A program made the translations under genes and the position numbers. Of a stretch of 64,000 nt of DNA, positions 44,480 to 55,100 are shown one piece after another. The notes under the pieces are model-generated. The model saw only the letters and a program-made list of their open reading frames with translations, did not search any database and had not been told where the DNA came from. Position 1 is the first letter of the stretch; each line of letters opens with the position of its first letter. This DNA comes from Dermacentor variabilis (Eukaryota > Arthropoda > Arachnida > Ixodida > Ixodidae). Location: positions 223,458,024 to 223,522,023 of the forward strand of contig NC_134571.1 of NCBI RefSeq assembly GCF_050947875.1, given 5' to 3'.

Positions 44480-45640
44480 ATGTCGGGTGAAGAAGCATAT
44501 TTTCGCGATATGTAGAGGGGAAATACTTTTTCCTCTATGCCTCTATTTCAGGGTGTTGAATAAGAACATGGAGGACTGTGAGACTATTGCAGCACTTACT
44601 ACAAGTCAGAAAATGTCCCGCCCCCCCCCCCCCCCCCCAGCCAAGAGGTACGAGAGTTCCATATGTGTGTCCTATTCTTAATCGGCAAACAAGTACGTCC
44701 TTGTGCCGTGCTGTTTTCTCACTTATACTGTTAGTTTTGGTTTTATCATGTATAGCTTATTGAGTGGTTGTGTATCCCACTCTCATTGCCAATTGTTCCT
44801 GAGTTTACGACGTAGAAAAGACTTTAGGTCTGTGGCAGGAAGAGGGACATGACCATCTGTGTCAAACTCACTGACGTAGCGTTTTCGTCAGCATGCTACG
44901 TTGCCTTTTGTACCGTTAAGGCCAGGCGACCAGCGTAAGACAATCACTTGGTTGCACATATACGCGGAGCGCGACAAGCTATATAGTTATCTCAAAACAG
45001 AGTATGTTTTCGTGAACTAATTAGTGCTCCCACAACGCTTAAGGAGTCTCTGAAGACAATAGTCTCAGCGACATTTGTGAACCTTATGTGTTGAACAGCC
45101 GAGAGTATGGCGTAGGCTTCCGCTGTAAAGGTACTGGCGTGTGGGTTTAGTGCCCCAGATGTTGAAAACGAGGGTCCGAGAGCTGCGTAAGCAACACCAG
45201 CAGGGTACTTCGAAGCATCTGTGTAAAATTTACCAAAGGATTACTTCTCTTTAAGTTCAAGAAAATGCGATTGTATGTGAGCCTCAGGTGCTCGTTTCGA
45301 TATTTCTAAGAAAGAGATGTCACATTGGATAATCTGTCACTCCCAAAGCAGTGGAAGCCGAGTAAGACCCATTAGGACATTCTCCAAAATAGGGACCCCT
45401 GTTTTTTCCGAGTGCTTCCAACCGGAGGTACAGAGGAGGCTGGATGGCTGGGCGGTTACGGAACAGCCCGGCAGGGACAAGTCGCGAATAGTAACATGAC
45501 ATGGATGCTGAACATCTGACTTAACTTTCAGGGCTCGCATACGTTTAAGCAAGGTGCGGTGCGGTAGAATCACTTCTCTCCTCGAACTAACACAACGCCC
45601 TACGTACATCTGGTAATGCGGTCTGTCCGCGTTCGACTAC
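44480..45640 (-). pseudogene. LINE ORF2 C-terminal remnant (RNase H)
   Basis: Minus-strand reading with stops: RTLLKRMRALKVKSDVQHPC and SLPGCSVTAQPSSLLCTSGW (linker), then AGVAYAALGPSFSTSGALNP and AEAYAILSAVQHIRFTNVAE, with IVFRDSL standing for the DS motif of RNase H. An I/Jockey-like 3' part; the reverse transcriptase is gone. The CA repeat directly abuts its upstream edge. Confidence 0.7.
44621..44638. repeat. C18 homopolymer
   Basis: Eighteen consecutive C within a LINE remnant; length is uncertain because such runs are error-prone. Confidence 0.9.
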
Positions 45641-45648
45641 GGTTAGCC

Positions 45649-45786
<138 letters not shown>

Positions 45787-45930
45787 GAAAAAAACTGAAA
45801 GCAGTTTCATTCAGAAGCATTCTTCTCGTTTTCATCATATGCAACGTGTAACCTCGTGCAATGTTTATGTACTGCGCCATACGCAAGCCGTGGTGACATA
45901 GTAACACCAAATAGGGTAGAAGCTGGGCCG

Positions 45931-46066
45931 AGTTGGTCGTAGTTCGTAGCGGTGGTATTGCGTTGTCCGCGAACGTAGGACAGAGGAGAGTACAGAGCGT
46001 TCTTCACTCTCCTCTGTCCTACATTCCCGCACTACGCAATACTGCCGCCATGAACCACCACCAAAT
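45931..46066. mobile_element. Hairpin MITE (arms about 60 bp)
   Basis: The inner arms ACGTAGGACAGAGGAGAGT and ACTCTCCTCTGTCCTACAT are close to perfect around CAGAGCGTTCTT-like loop sequence. Similarity continues outward (GCGGTGGTATTGCGTTGT against ACTACGCAATACTGCCGCC). Typical short palindromic tick repeat; no coding. Confidence 0.8.
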
Positions 46067-46503
46067 AACGCGGTTGCAGAACACGAGACGTCGACGCAGT
46101 GATAGGAGTAAGGCGATGGATGCTGAAAGAAGTACGTAGCGCTTAAGAAAGACGCCAAGGCGGACACAAGCCCACGCGAGTCATATTTGTAACAGCTGAA
46201 AGTTTGTGGGGCTCCGACGGTGAAAGCTTATGACATGTTGCTGTCATTTAATTGCATTCCATTACGAAAATTAACTCTAATGCCACAAGGACTCCGAGCT
46301 GGGCTATTTGGTTCGTTATGGCAAAACAGTGCAAACGACGGGACGGGCGGAACACTGTGCTGCGTTTTTCACTTGTCCCATCGTTTTAGCTGTTTCGCAA
46401 TGACTGCCTCATTGCCACTACTTGCGCACATGTGCCAATGGCACGCCATCTTCCAGCACCGCAGTGGTGACCCTTCCGAGGAAGGGTAACGTGTTTTGCT
46501 CAC

Positions 46504-46633
46504 CTCGCGATCAGGCCCTTCGAGGCTCGCCATGAGGAGTCGAAGGTTGCCCACGCTGAAGGTCCACTCGTGAGTGACAAAGAATTCGAGAATGCCCATG
46601 GCACGGTGAATCCTCTTGTAGATATCGCACAGG
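46504..46633 (-). CDS. Fatty acyl-CoA reductase, internal coding exon
   Basis: Acceptor TTTATCTTCAG|C and donor GCGAG|GTGAGC. One base completes an Ile codon, then 43 codons: LCDIYKRIHRAMGILEFFVT, HEWTFSVGNLRLLM, ASLEGPDRE. This is the FAR C-terminal domain start: a K-IHRAM helix, an F-THEW-F motif and an NL-LL segment before the next exon. The frame is intact. The upstream intron is 16.4 kb. Confidence 0.94.
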
Positions 46634-46845
46634 CTGAAGATAAAGAAAGCGGTCAATGTTGGGCGGTCCCATAAACACGGCAAATTAGCTCTGCGGAAAC
46701 TAGCAAGCAGCATGAAGATTCATGAAAGGGAACCTGTCATCCCGCTCTGTCGGGCGTATAACATTGTCCCCTTCAAACTCCCATAAAATTTCGTGTTTAC
46801 AGGTGGTTCAGTAAAACGAGTTCTTGGGCAAGTTGATCACTTATT

Positions 46846-46963
46846 GCAGGCATAAAAGCAGCGCCAAAGAACACACAGAAAAAGGAACACTGACAGACAC
46901 GGACAATGTGTCTGTTAGTGTTCCTTTCTTTTGTGCGTTTTTTGGTGCTGCTGTTATGGCTGC
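46846..46963. mobile_element. Hairpin MITE (55-bp arms, 7-base loop)
   Basis: Arms 46846-46900 and 46908-46963 pair with a few mismatches: AAGGAACACTGACAGACAC with GTGTCTGTTAGTGTTCCTTT, and GCAGCGCCAAAGAACACAC with its counterpart. It starts GCAGGCATAAAAGCAG. No coding. Confidence 0.8.
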
Positions 46964-47299
46964 AATTACAGGTGCTCCTGCTACACTGAAAACGGCCCTT
47001 GAGAAAGCTTCGAAGCGTCAACTGAATGAAAACAATGAAGCATTACGTTCACAATCGAATATGATGCAGAGCGCCTCTGACGAGTAACTAAGGCACTAAA
47101 GAGTGTGTCAGCGAACTTCTTTACCGAATACGGGGTTACCGGAGAGGCGTACATCAGTAACAACGCGGGTAGTGACGTTGGTGACGTTGTGTCTAACCAG
47201 ATACTGCTGTGGCCTAATATTCTACATCGGTGCTGGTGTAAAGCTTTGCAGCGACATAATAGTCAAGCTCTGCCAAGACCTGCCACCCTCTCGTTAATG

Positions 47300-47713
47300 T
47301 TAATAGAATTCCTTACCAGCTGTATCCTTATTAATCAGGAATCCGGCTCCTAGTTCTCGTCTCTCCGCTAAGCCCCGGTAGCACAGGACGTGCCCGCTTT
47401 TTAGCACTGTATATGCTTCTTTTGTCCTCCTAACCTCACTGAGCCCCATCGTATCCGATTTACTGCCCGCTAATTCCTCCAATAGCACTGCTAGACTCGC
47501 CTCACTAGATAACGTTCTTGCGTTAAACGTTGCCAGGTTCAGATTCCAATGGCGGCCTGTCCGGACCCAGAGATTCTTAGCACCCTCTGCTGCGTCACAG
47601 GTCTGACCGCCGCCGTGGTCAGTTTCTTCGCAGCTGCTGGGGACTGAGGGCCGGGGTTTGAATGTTGTATTCATATAGGAGGTTGTGGCCAAGTACTGCA
47701 CCAGGGTGGCCAA
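47300..47713 (-). pseudogene. RTE-type LINE endonuclease fragment
   Basis: Minus strand: ATFNARTLSSEASLAVLLEE, LAGSKSDTMGLSEVRRTKEA, SGHVLCYRGLAERRELGAGF and LINKDTAG, then a stop. This matches the N-terminal part of RTE endonucleases (TFNVRTL, the E of SEVR, GVGFLI). The catalytic second half and the reverse transcriptase are absent. Confidence 0.8.
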
Positions 47714-47829
47714 TCCTGCTTTGGTGAGGGAATGCGTTACCGGTTCTTGTCACCATGATAAGGCCGCACTCCAGGCCTGTTTATGCAATTTTATGAAAAC
47801 GCGGATTTTTTTTAATCCAGTGGAAAATT

Positions 47830-47895
47830 GCGCGGCCCTGGGATTCGAACCCCGGTCATCTTGCACGCTAGGCGGATGCTCTACCTCTCTAATTT
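47830..47895 (-). ncRNA. tRNA-Ala-like SINE head
   Basis: Minus strand: GAGAGGTAGAGCATCCGCC, then an AGC anticodon-like triplet in CCTAGCGTGC, then the B box GGGGTTCGAATCCC. D- and T-arm sequence is good, but the acceptor stem does not close cleanly and it is followed by GGGCCGCGCAATTTTCC as in SINEs. I infer a tRNA-derived SINE, not an active tRNA. Confidence 0.6.
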
Positions 47896-48448
47896 CAGTT
47901 TGCAGTAAGCGCTTGTCCTCGTTTGTTACTGAGTCCCCTGTCCCGCTTCGCGCTGTATCACACATTCTAAAAACGGTTTACTCAGATTTGCATGCGACCA
48001 CACCCCACAGAGCGCTTGTAGTGTGGTCGCTCTAGCCGTACTTAAGTAAACGTTGCACATTAACATGTCTGTGCACATGCTGAACGATTGGATAGCTTAA
48101 TAACTATACACGAGCGTTTTTTTTGTTACCAGACATGTGCTTTCACATGACCGGAACTTCCTCAGCCTTCCTGCAAAATGACTGCGTGTTTATGTTGCCT
48201 GGCTTCTGGTGGTATTTATGTGTCCATGATCCTTGTTACGGCCTTTGTTCTCTCTACTGTCTTGTTGTGCTATACATCGCCTTGCGGAATCGTAGCGGTA
48301 GGCGCATTAAGGCCAGGCTTTGCACAATGTAATAGGCGTAGAATTACTTGGTGTACAGTCGCAATCAAAAATACGCGACCCACGGCTCCGGGCGCAGGAG
48401 CGGCTGCGGGGCCACACCGCGGGCTGCTATCTCCATCGGGCACATAGG

Positions 48449-49117
48449 GCGCCTGCTTCGAGAGTGCACCGAGTGACGCCAATCTTCGCCCTCACTCTCG
48501 TGCGGCCAAGTCACGCGCTTGATAAATTTCAAGGGCGGCGTTCGGCTGCTTCGCAGATGATCCATGGTCCCTGCGCAGGAGGGCGCTTCCACTTTTCTTG
48601 GAAGCCGCATTTCTTGGCACGGCGGTGGCGTGCGGCTTCCGGGCACGGCTAGCAGGTTCGGACGGTTTCTGCAATCTGAGCCTACTAACGCGATCCACCT
48701 TAAACGAGAATGGAACATTAGTCAGGGCGGGCGTTGACACCAACAAATTGGTGGCTCTTTGCTTGCTACTCCTATGCGCCAATGCCTTGCCGCGGCGTCC
48801 TTCGTTGACAGCCTGCATGCACGTGCGCCCTGCGTTCAAACGCCAAGCAGGGAAGCGCGGCACACACGGGCACGAGGCGCACGTAAACGTGCAACTAAAC
48901 CGAACACTGCCAGGCATACGTTCCGTGCGCTTAGTGGAACGGCCGAACGCGAGCTGGCACGGGGAGGAAGGCAGGCGCGCACTGAACCCTCTTTCCAACT
49001 GACCATCACCTGCGAACCAGCCGAACGCCGCGCTTGAAATTTATCAAGCGCGTGACTTGGCCGCACGAGAGTGAGGGCGAAGATTGGCGGCACTCCGTGC
49101 ACCCTCGAAGCAGGCGC
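48449..49117. repeat. Inner hairpin with arms of about 110 bp
   Basis: Arms 48449-48560 and 49007-49117 share GCGCCTGCTTCGAG, CCAATCTTCGCCCTCACTCT, GTGCGGCCAAGTCACGCGCT and TTGATAAATTTCAAG, with very few mismatches. The 446-bp middle has an open frame (48598-49002 on plus, 134 codons, rich in Arg and Ala) without any recognisable motif. Probably a separate fold-back repeat near the end of the large element. Confidence 0.75.
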
Positions 49118-49165
49118 CCCAAGTAAAAATGGCTGTGGCTTAGTTAAGGTTAAGCCCAGGATGCG

Positions 49166-49350
49166 AAGCATACTAGCCTTTATTTTAACGCGACAGCGTT
49201 AAGGAGCTCGTGTCGCAGAAAAGCCGGTGTCGTCGGCGTCGGCTCAGGCGTGCGGCGCTTGCTCAGGCGCACATTTCGTTGTCGCGCCAAACGCTGCGTT
49301 GCTCGACGCTCACCGCGTCCGATGCGGGGCGCGTAGTCGCTGCGCCGTAG
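49166..49350. repeat. Second copy of the repeat at 14917-15345, internally shortened
   Basis: Shares TTTTAACGCGACAGCGTTAA, GGAGCTCGTGTCGCAGAAAA, GTGTCGTCGGCGTCGGC and CTCACCGCGTCCGATGCGGG. The tRNA-like core is absent. Confidence 0.75.
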
Positions 49351-49527
49351 CAAAGCCACCTAGAAACAGTCTCCATAGGGAAAGAAAAAAAAGTCTTTCT
49401 TTCTCTATGCAGTCTCTGTAGCACGCCGCAACCTTCGCTTCTCATTCCAACGAGTAGCTCTCTCTCCAGGAGGCATCTCACCTCGTGAGTGTCCAGCAGA
49501 GGCAAGCGCAGCTGCTTATATACCGCC

Positions 49528-49700
49528 GCGACGCCGCGAGCGACGGCGCGAGTTGGAGCCCCGTTTCTCCTCTGTCGTGACGTCACGGTGTCACGTGGTC
49601 AGCCTTGAAGGCGACGCCGCGAGCGACGGCGCGAGTTGGAGCCCCGTTTCTCCTCTGTCGTGACGTCACGGTGTCACGTGGTATTGAAGGCGACACCGCC
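49528..49700 (+). repeat. 83-bp tandem repeat, 2.1 copies
   Basis: GCGACGCCGCGAGCGACGGC starts at 49528 and again at 49611, with a partial third start at 49690. Each unit carries TGACGTCA and CACGTG palindromes. The two full units are near identical, so the duplication is recent. GC-rich. Confidence 0.9.
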
Positions 49701-50048
49701 GCGCCTGAGGAGCTGGGTTGAGCTCTAGTAATATGCTTCGCATAAAAGGACCTCAGCCCGCAGGAAATAGCAGCGCCGCGGTGTGGCCCCGCAGCCGCTC
49801 CTATCCCGTAGCCGCCAGGGGGGGGGGGGCGGCGTCGGAGCTGCGCGCCTATTGGCTCTCGCCACAGGCCACTTCCGTAATATGGCGGCAACCAGGGACG
49901 CGGCCTCCGAGATTTAAGTTTGTTTACGCTCCGACGCTGGGCTGCCGCCCATTTGGTGATATGAGCATGCATCACTTGCATTGTGGTGTATCCGAGGCAC
50001 GTGAATCAACTTGAAATGCTTAGAGGCGGAGGAGGAGGAGGAACTTTA

Positions 50049-50407
50049 TTACTGCAGAAACTGTTGCGCGGTTCCCTCTGACAGGGCTCCACTGGCGATC
50101 GCGGCTCGCCGGGTCTGGTCTAGGGTCGCCAGTTGGCTTCCCAGGTCACGTTCCAGGTCCAGTTCGGAGAGTCTCGCCTCCCAAGACCACGTAGTGAGTG
50201 TGTGTGTTGTGACTCGTGGCGAAATTGCGTCGCCCGGACGGTCGGTACATTCGTGTGTTATGTGCGCGCGTGTTGCTGTGTGGTTGCTACACCAGGGACA
50301 TGTCCGGGACGTATAACTGTCTGGGGAGATTGCGTGTAGACGAGACAAGTGTGGGTATGTGTTAGTTTGCAGGCGGCGCCAGTCCCTTGCCTGGAGTTTA
50401 TTGAGAG
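50049..50407 (-). pseudogene. LINE ORF2 C-terminal tail beyond the gypsy
   Basis: Continues the LINE: TLNKLQARDWRRLQTNTYPH, then CPWCSNHTATRAHITHEC, a C-x2-C...H...C tail as in I-like ORF2, ending at a stop 27 bases before the LINE end. One base is out of register with the RNase H piece, so the protein was already broken or broke after the insertion. Confidence 0.85.
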
Positions 50408-50823
50408 TGGCACGTGTACTTGTCTTTATCGGGCGACACGTTTTGCCGCCTAACAAATGTTATCGCACAGCGCGGGACGCGCCTGCATGTATCCGAAGTT
50501 TCTGGAAAGTTATCGATGCTTCTATCGGCTGTCTGTTGTCGCCGAACCTTGTGTTATCTGATTTCATCGCTTGACACGAATGGTGTAGAACTTTGTAGAA
50601 GGCATGCGGGTCCCAACGATTAGTCTGCAATATTCGATGACTGCTGTATAAAAGCCGACGCGCTTGACCCGCTGATCAGATTTTCGACGATCGCCGACCG
50701 TGTTCGCCGCTATCGTTGTGGTATAAGTGTAGCCTGTTTTGTGGGCACAGGTTCGCCCAATAAATTTAGCTTTGTCGTTCACAGTATTGCTACTGTGTTA
50801 TTCAACGTCACCACCACGTGACA
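50408..50823 (+). repeat. 5' LTR of gypsy copy 4
   Basis: Starts TGGCACGTG and ends CACGTGACA. TATAAAAG at 50647-50654 and AATAAA at 50759-50764 give a promoter and a polyadenylation signal in the usual LTR order. Confidence 0.93.
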
Positions 50824-51004
50824 TCTGGTGGAGGTGCTTTACGTTCATGTACCGGACGCCCCCGACAAGCCGTAATTCAAGCCCGGACCGCAAGGACAAC
50901 ACCAGCGCCGTCCCGGAACATCGAGCAAGCCGCCGTCTTCAACAGCTGACCCAGAGCACGGACTTCTACCTGAGACCAAGAAGATTGTTTCCAAGGCAAC
51001 TCCA

Positions 51005-52188
51005 ATGGCAGCCCCGGCGTCCGCTATCGTGCTGCAGCAGCCCAGGGAACCACCGACGTTCCGCGGTTCCACATTTGAGGACCCGGAAAGCTGGCTGGAA
51101 ACGTATGAGAGGGTCACTACGTTTAACAGCTGGGCAAGCGACAAGCTGCGACATGTTTATTTCGCATTGGAGGACGCCGCCAGGACGTGGTTCGAGAATC
51201 GAGAAGCCACCTTGATGACGTGGGACCTGTTCCGAAGCGGCTTTGTGCAAACATTTACAAGCGTCGTGCGAAAAGAGCGAGCCCAAGCTCTACTGGAGAC
51301 CAGAGCGCAGCTGCCGAATAAGACGATCGCAATCTTTACTGAGGAAATGAACCGTCTGCACCGCCACGCCGACCCGGAAATGCCCGAGGCGAAGAAAGTC
51401 CGCCTGCTGATGCGTGGTGTAAAGGAGGAACTTTTCGGCGCAATGATACGAAGCCCACCGACGACCGTAGAAGAGTTCCTTCGCGAGGCCACCAGCATTG
51501 AGAAGACACTCGAAATGCGGAACCGGCAATTCAACCGCCGCACGAGCTCGACAAACTACGCCGGAGTTCAGTCACTGGCCACCGACGACCTGTGCGAGAC
51601 CATCAGGGCAGTCGTACGAGAGGAGCTTCAAAGGATCTTCCCTTCATCGCAACCTCAAGTGGCCACAGTCGCCGAAATTGTCAATGAAGAAGTTCAGTGA
51701 TCGCTCGGAGTTCCCGAGTTACAACTACAATCATTGCAGCCCCAGCCAGAAGCGATGACCTACGCCACCGTCGCCCGCCGTCAAAGTCCCCCTCCACGAC
51801 CGCGCAGGGCCCTGCAACGCCGCAATTCCGTCGACCACCGCCGCAGCCGCCAGCACGCCCACCCGTCGCCCAGCGCAGCTACCCGAGAAAGACAGACATT
51901 TGGCGAGCCCCCGACCACCGCCCGCTCTGCTATCACTGCGGAGAAGCCGGCCATGTGTATCGCCGATGCCCATATCGCGACTTGGGACTGAGAGGGTTCG
52001 CCGTCAACGCGCCGCGTCCACGGCTTGGAGAGCGCCCACGTGACATCGCCGACTACCTCGCCGCTACTCAATGGAGCCCTCGACGACCGTCCCGTTCGCC
52101 GTCACCAGGCTTCTACCTGTCGCCGCAACGCCGACCATACACCGGCCCAGCCCGGGGCCGCTCTGCGAGCCCATATACGGAAAACTAA
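51005..52188 (+). pseudogene. gag of gypsy copy 4, two lesions
   Basis: MAAPASAIVLQQPREPPTFR, capsid-like region with FALEDAARTWFENREATLMT and RADPEMPEAKKVRLLM-type block, open to a TGA at 51698. That codon is CGA in copy 1, a change typical of CpG decay. A one-base loss near 51810 then shifts the frame. The rest (to 52188) has TDIWRAPDHRPLCYHCGEAG and HVYRRC, an intact CCHC knuckle, and an Arg/Ser/Pro-rich tail. It overlaps pol by 118 bases. Confidence 0.88.
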
Positions 52189-55100
52189 AAGCAGCAACCG
52201 ATAGAGGTGCGGTTGCTGTTCGTCGAACTGAAGAAGATCCTCCGCCGCCGACGAAGACGACGAAGAAACCATCTCGACGACTTAATGACGACACGCCGCC
52301 TTCCCGAAGAAGTCGGGAAGCCAAGACTACACCGACGAAAGACGACTTGACGACGCGACGTTCCAGCTTCAGTTCAACACGACGCTGCCGTGATCCGACG
52401 CCAAGACCCAACTGCAACGCCAGACAAAGAACCACCGACCTCGACGTGCTTCTCGACGGCCACGCAGTCACTGCCTTAGTCGACACAGGGGCCGATTACT
52501 CCGTAATGAGTGGACACATCGCCGCCCAGTTGAAGAAGGTTAGGACTGCATGGGAGGGTCCCCAAATTCGGACCGCTGGAGGACACCTCATTACGCCAAC
52601 TGGAATCTGCACGGCAAGAATTACCGTTCATGACCGGACTTACCCTGCCACCTTCGTTATCCTCCAACAGTGTTCACGAGACGTCATTCTCGGCATGGAC
52701 TTCCTGAACCAACACGGCGCAATCATTGACCTGAAGTCGAAGTCCATAACGCTGTCGGAAGATCGAGCGATACCGCCGGAGAGCTCTAGTAGTCACCATG
52801 CCTTAAGAGCGCTAGAAAGTCAAGTCAGCATCCCGCCTCGCTCCAGCATTGTCATATCCGTAGGCACCAAAACGCCTGCCGACGTAGAAGGCGTCATCGA
52901 GGGTGACCAACGTCTACTGGTAGACCGTGAAATTTGTGTCGCAAGCGGGATCGCTCGACTGCATGGAGGGAAAACTGAAGTGTTGCTGACAAACTTCAGC
53001 CAGGAGTTCAAGCACATCAACAAGGGCACGACGATCGCGTACATCGAGGAAATTCTGGAAACCAGTAATGCGTTTGTCCTCTCGGATTCCGCCGCATCTA
53101 CCCCGACGACCATGGTTCCCGAACCAGACTACGACATTAATCCACGTCTCCCCGTGATTAAGCAACAGCAGCTCAAAAGTCTGCTCCAACGATACAAGGG
53201 CTGCTTTTCGACGTCATTGAGGATTCGACAAACACCAGTCGCCAAGCATCGCATAATAACCGAGGAGAGCGCTCGACCACTCCGCCAGAGCCCTTACCGA
53301 GTTTCGCCGCGAGAACGTGAAGCTATAAGACAACAAGTCGACGAAACGGTGCGCGACGACATCATCCAGCCGTCGAAAAGCCCGTGGGCATCCCCCGTTC
53401 TCTTGGTGAAGAAAAAGGACGGCACCTTACGTTTCTGCATTGATTATCGTCGACTGAACAAGATCACGAAGAAGGATGTACACCCCCTACCACGGATAGA
53501 CGATGCATTAGATCGGCTCTGCAACGCAAAATACTTCTCGTCGATGGATCTCAAGTCTGGCTACTGGCAAATAGAAGTCGACGAGAGAGATCGCGAAAAG
53601 ACCGCCTTCATCACGCCAGACGACCTCTACGAGTTCAAGGTCATGCCATTCGCACTCTGCTCGGCGCCTGCAATATTCCAGCGCGTCATGGACACGGTGT
53701 TAGCAGGATTGAAGTGGCAGACCTGTCTTGTTTACTTGGATGACGTCGTCGTCTTCGCCGAAAATTTCGACGATCACCTTAGGTGGCTTGCGACAGTACT
53801 AGAGGCCATCAAGTCATCAGGGCTCACTCTGAAGCCAGAGAAGTACCGCTTCGCTTACGATGAGCTTCTGTTCCTAGGCCACGTCATCAGCAAGTCTGTT
53901 GCAAAGTTCCCGCAGCCCATCGACAAGAAGGCAGTGCGTAGATTTCTTGGCATGTGTGCCTACTACAGGCGATTTGTCAAGGACTTTTCACGTATCGCTG
54001 GGCCGCTGACACAGCTAACTAAATGTGACGTCGAGTTCAAGTGGGAAACGCCGCAGGCCGACGCATTTCAAGAACTCAAACGACACATGCAGTCGCCGCC
54101 CGTACTTGCGCACTTCGACGAGGACGCCGATACCGATATCCACCCTGACGCCAGTAGCCTAGGCCTCGGTGCCGTGCTAGTCCAGAGAAAAGATGGTCAT
54201 GAACACGTGATAGCTTACGCTAGCCGGTCGTTGTCAAAAGCGGAAGGCAATTATTCTACAACCGAAAAGGAATGCCTCGCCATCGTTTGGGCTACAGCGA
54301 AATTTGGCCCGTACCTATATGGTAGGCCATTCAAAGTCGTCAGCGACCATCACGCTTTGTGTTGGCTAGCGAATTTAAAGGATCCTTCAGGACGGCTGAC
54401 GCGGTGGAGCCTAAGACAGCAAGAATATGATATCACTGCAACCTATAAGTCCGGACGAGAACACTCTGATGCCGACTGCCTATCACGCGCCCCCATTGAC
54501 TCGCCGCCGCAAGATGACGAAGATGACGACGCCTTCCTAGGCATTTTAAGAGCAGAAGACTTCGCTGAACAGCAGCGAGCAGACCCGGAGCTAAAAAACC
54601 TCATCGAGTATTTGGAAGGGCACACCGACGTTGTCCCTAGTGCATTTAAGCGAGGATTATCTTCGTTCTTGCTTCAAAACAACCTACTCGTAAAGAAGAA
54701 CTTCTCACCAGCGCGCGCCAACTACCTTCTTGTTGTCCCGTCAGGACTGCGTCCAGAAGTATTGCACGCCCTACACGATGATCCAACCGCTGGGCACCTT
54801 GGATTCTCCCGGACGCTGTCGAGGATACAGGAAAGGTATTATTGGCCGCGCCTGAACGCCGACGTCGCCCGTTATGTCAGAACATGCCGAGACTGTCAGC
54901 GACGCAAGACACCACCGACAAGACCAGCCGGATTACTACAGCCAATCGAGCCTCCTTGCCGACCATTCCAGCAGATCGGGATGGACTTGTTGGGACCCTT
55001 TCCGACGTCAATAACCGGGAATACGTGGATCGTCGTGGCGACGGACTACCTCACCCGCTTCGCTGAAACTAAAGCACTGCCGAAAGGTAGCGCCGCCGAA

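Noticed and set aside
44621..44638. C18 as a possible G-quadruplex signal
   Set aside because: A single homopolymer run inside a dead LINE; length is unreliable and no supporting G-tract pattern is nearby.
46981..47299. Possible continuation of the RTE fragment into reverse transcriptase
   Set aside because: I could not align any reading frame to RTE motifs; the stretch was left unassigned.
47830..47895. Possible tRNA-Ala(AGC) gene
   Set aside because: Internal boxes are good, but the acceptor stem does not pair and the context is SINE-like.
48598..49002. 134-codon frame between hairpin arms as a possible new gene
   Set aside because: GC-rich, Arg/Ala-rich, overlapped by an equally long minus-strand frame, with no motif or splice context.
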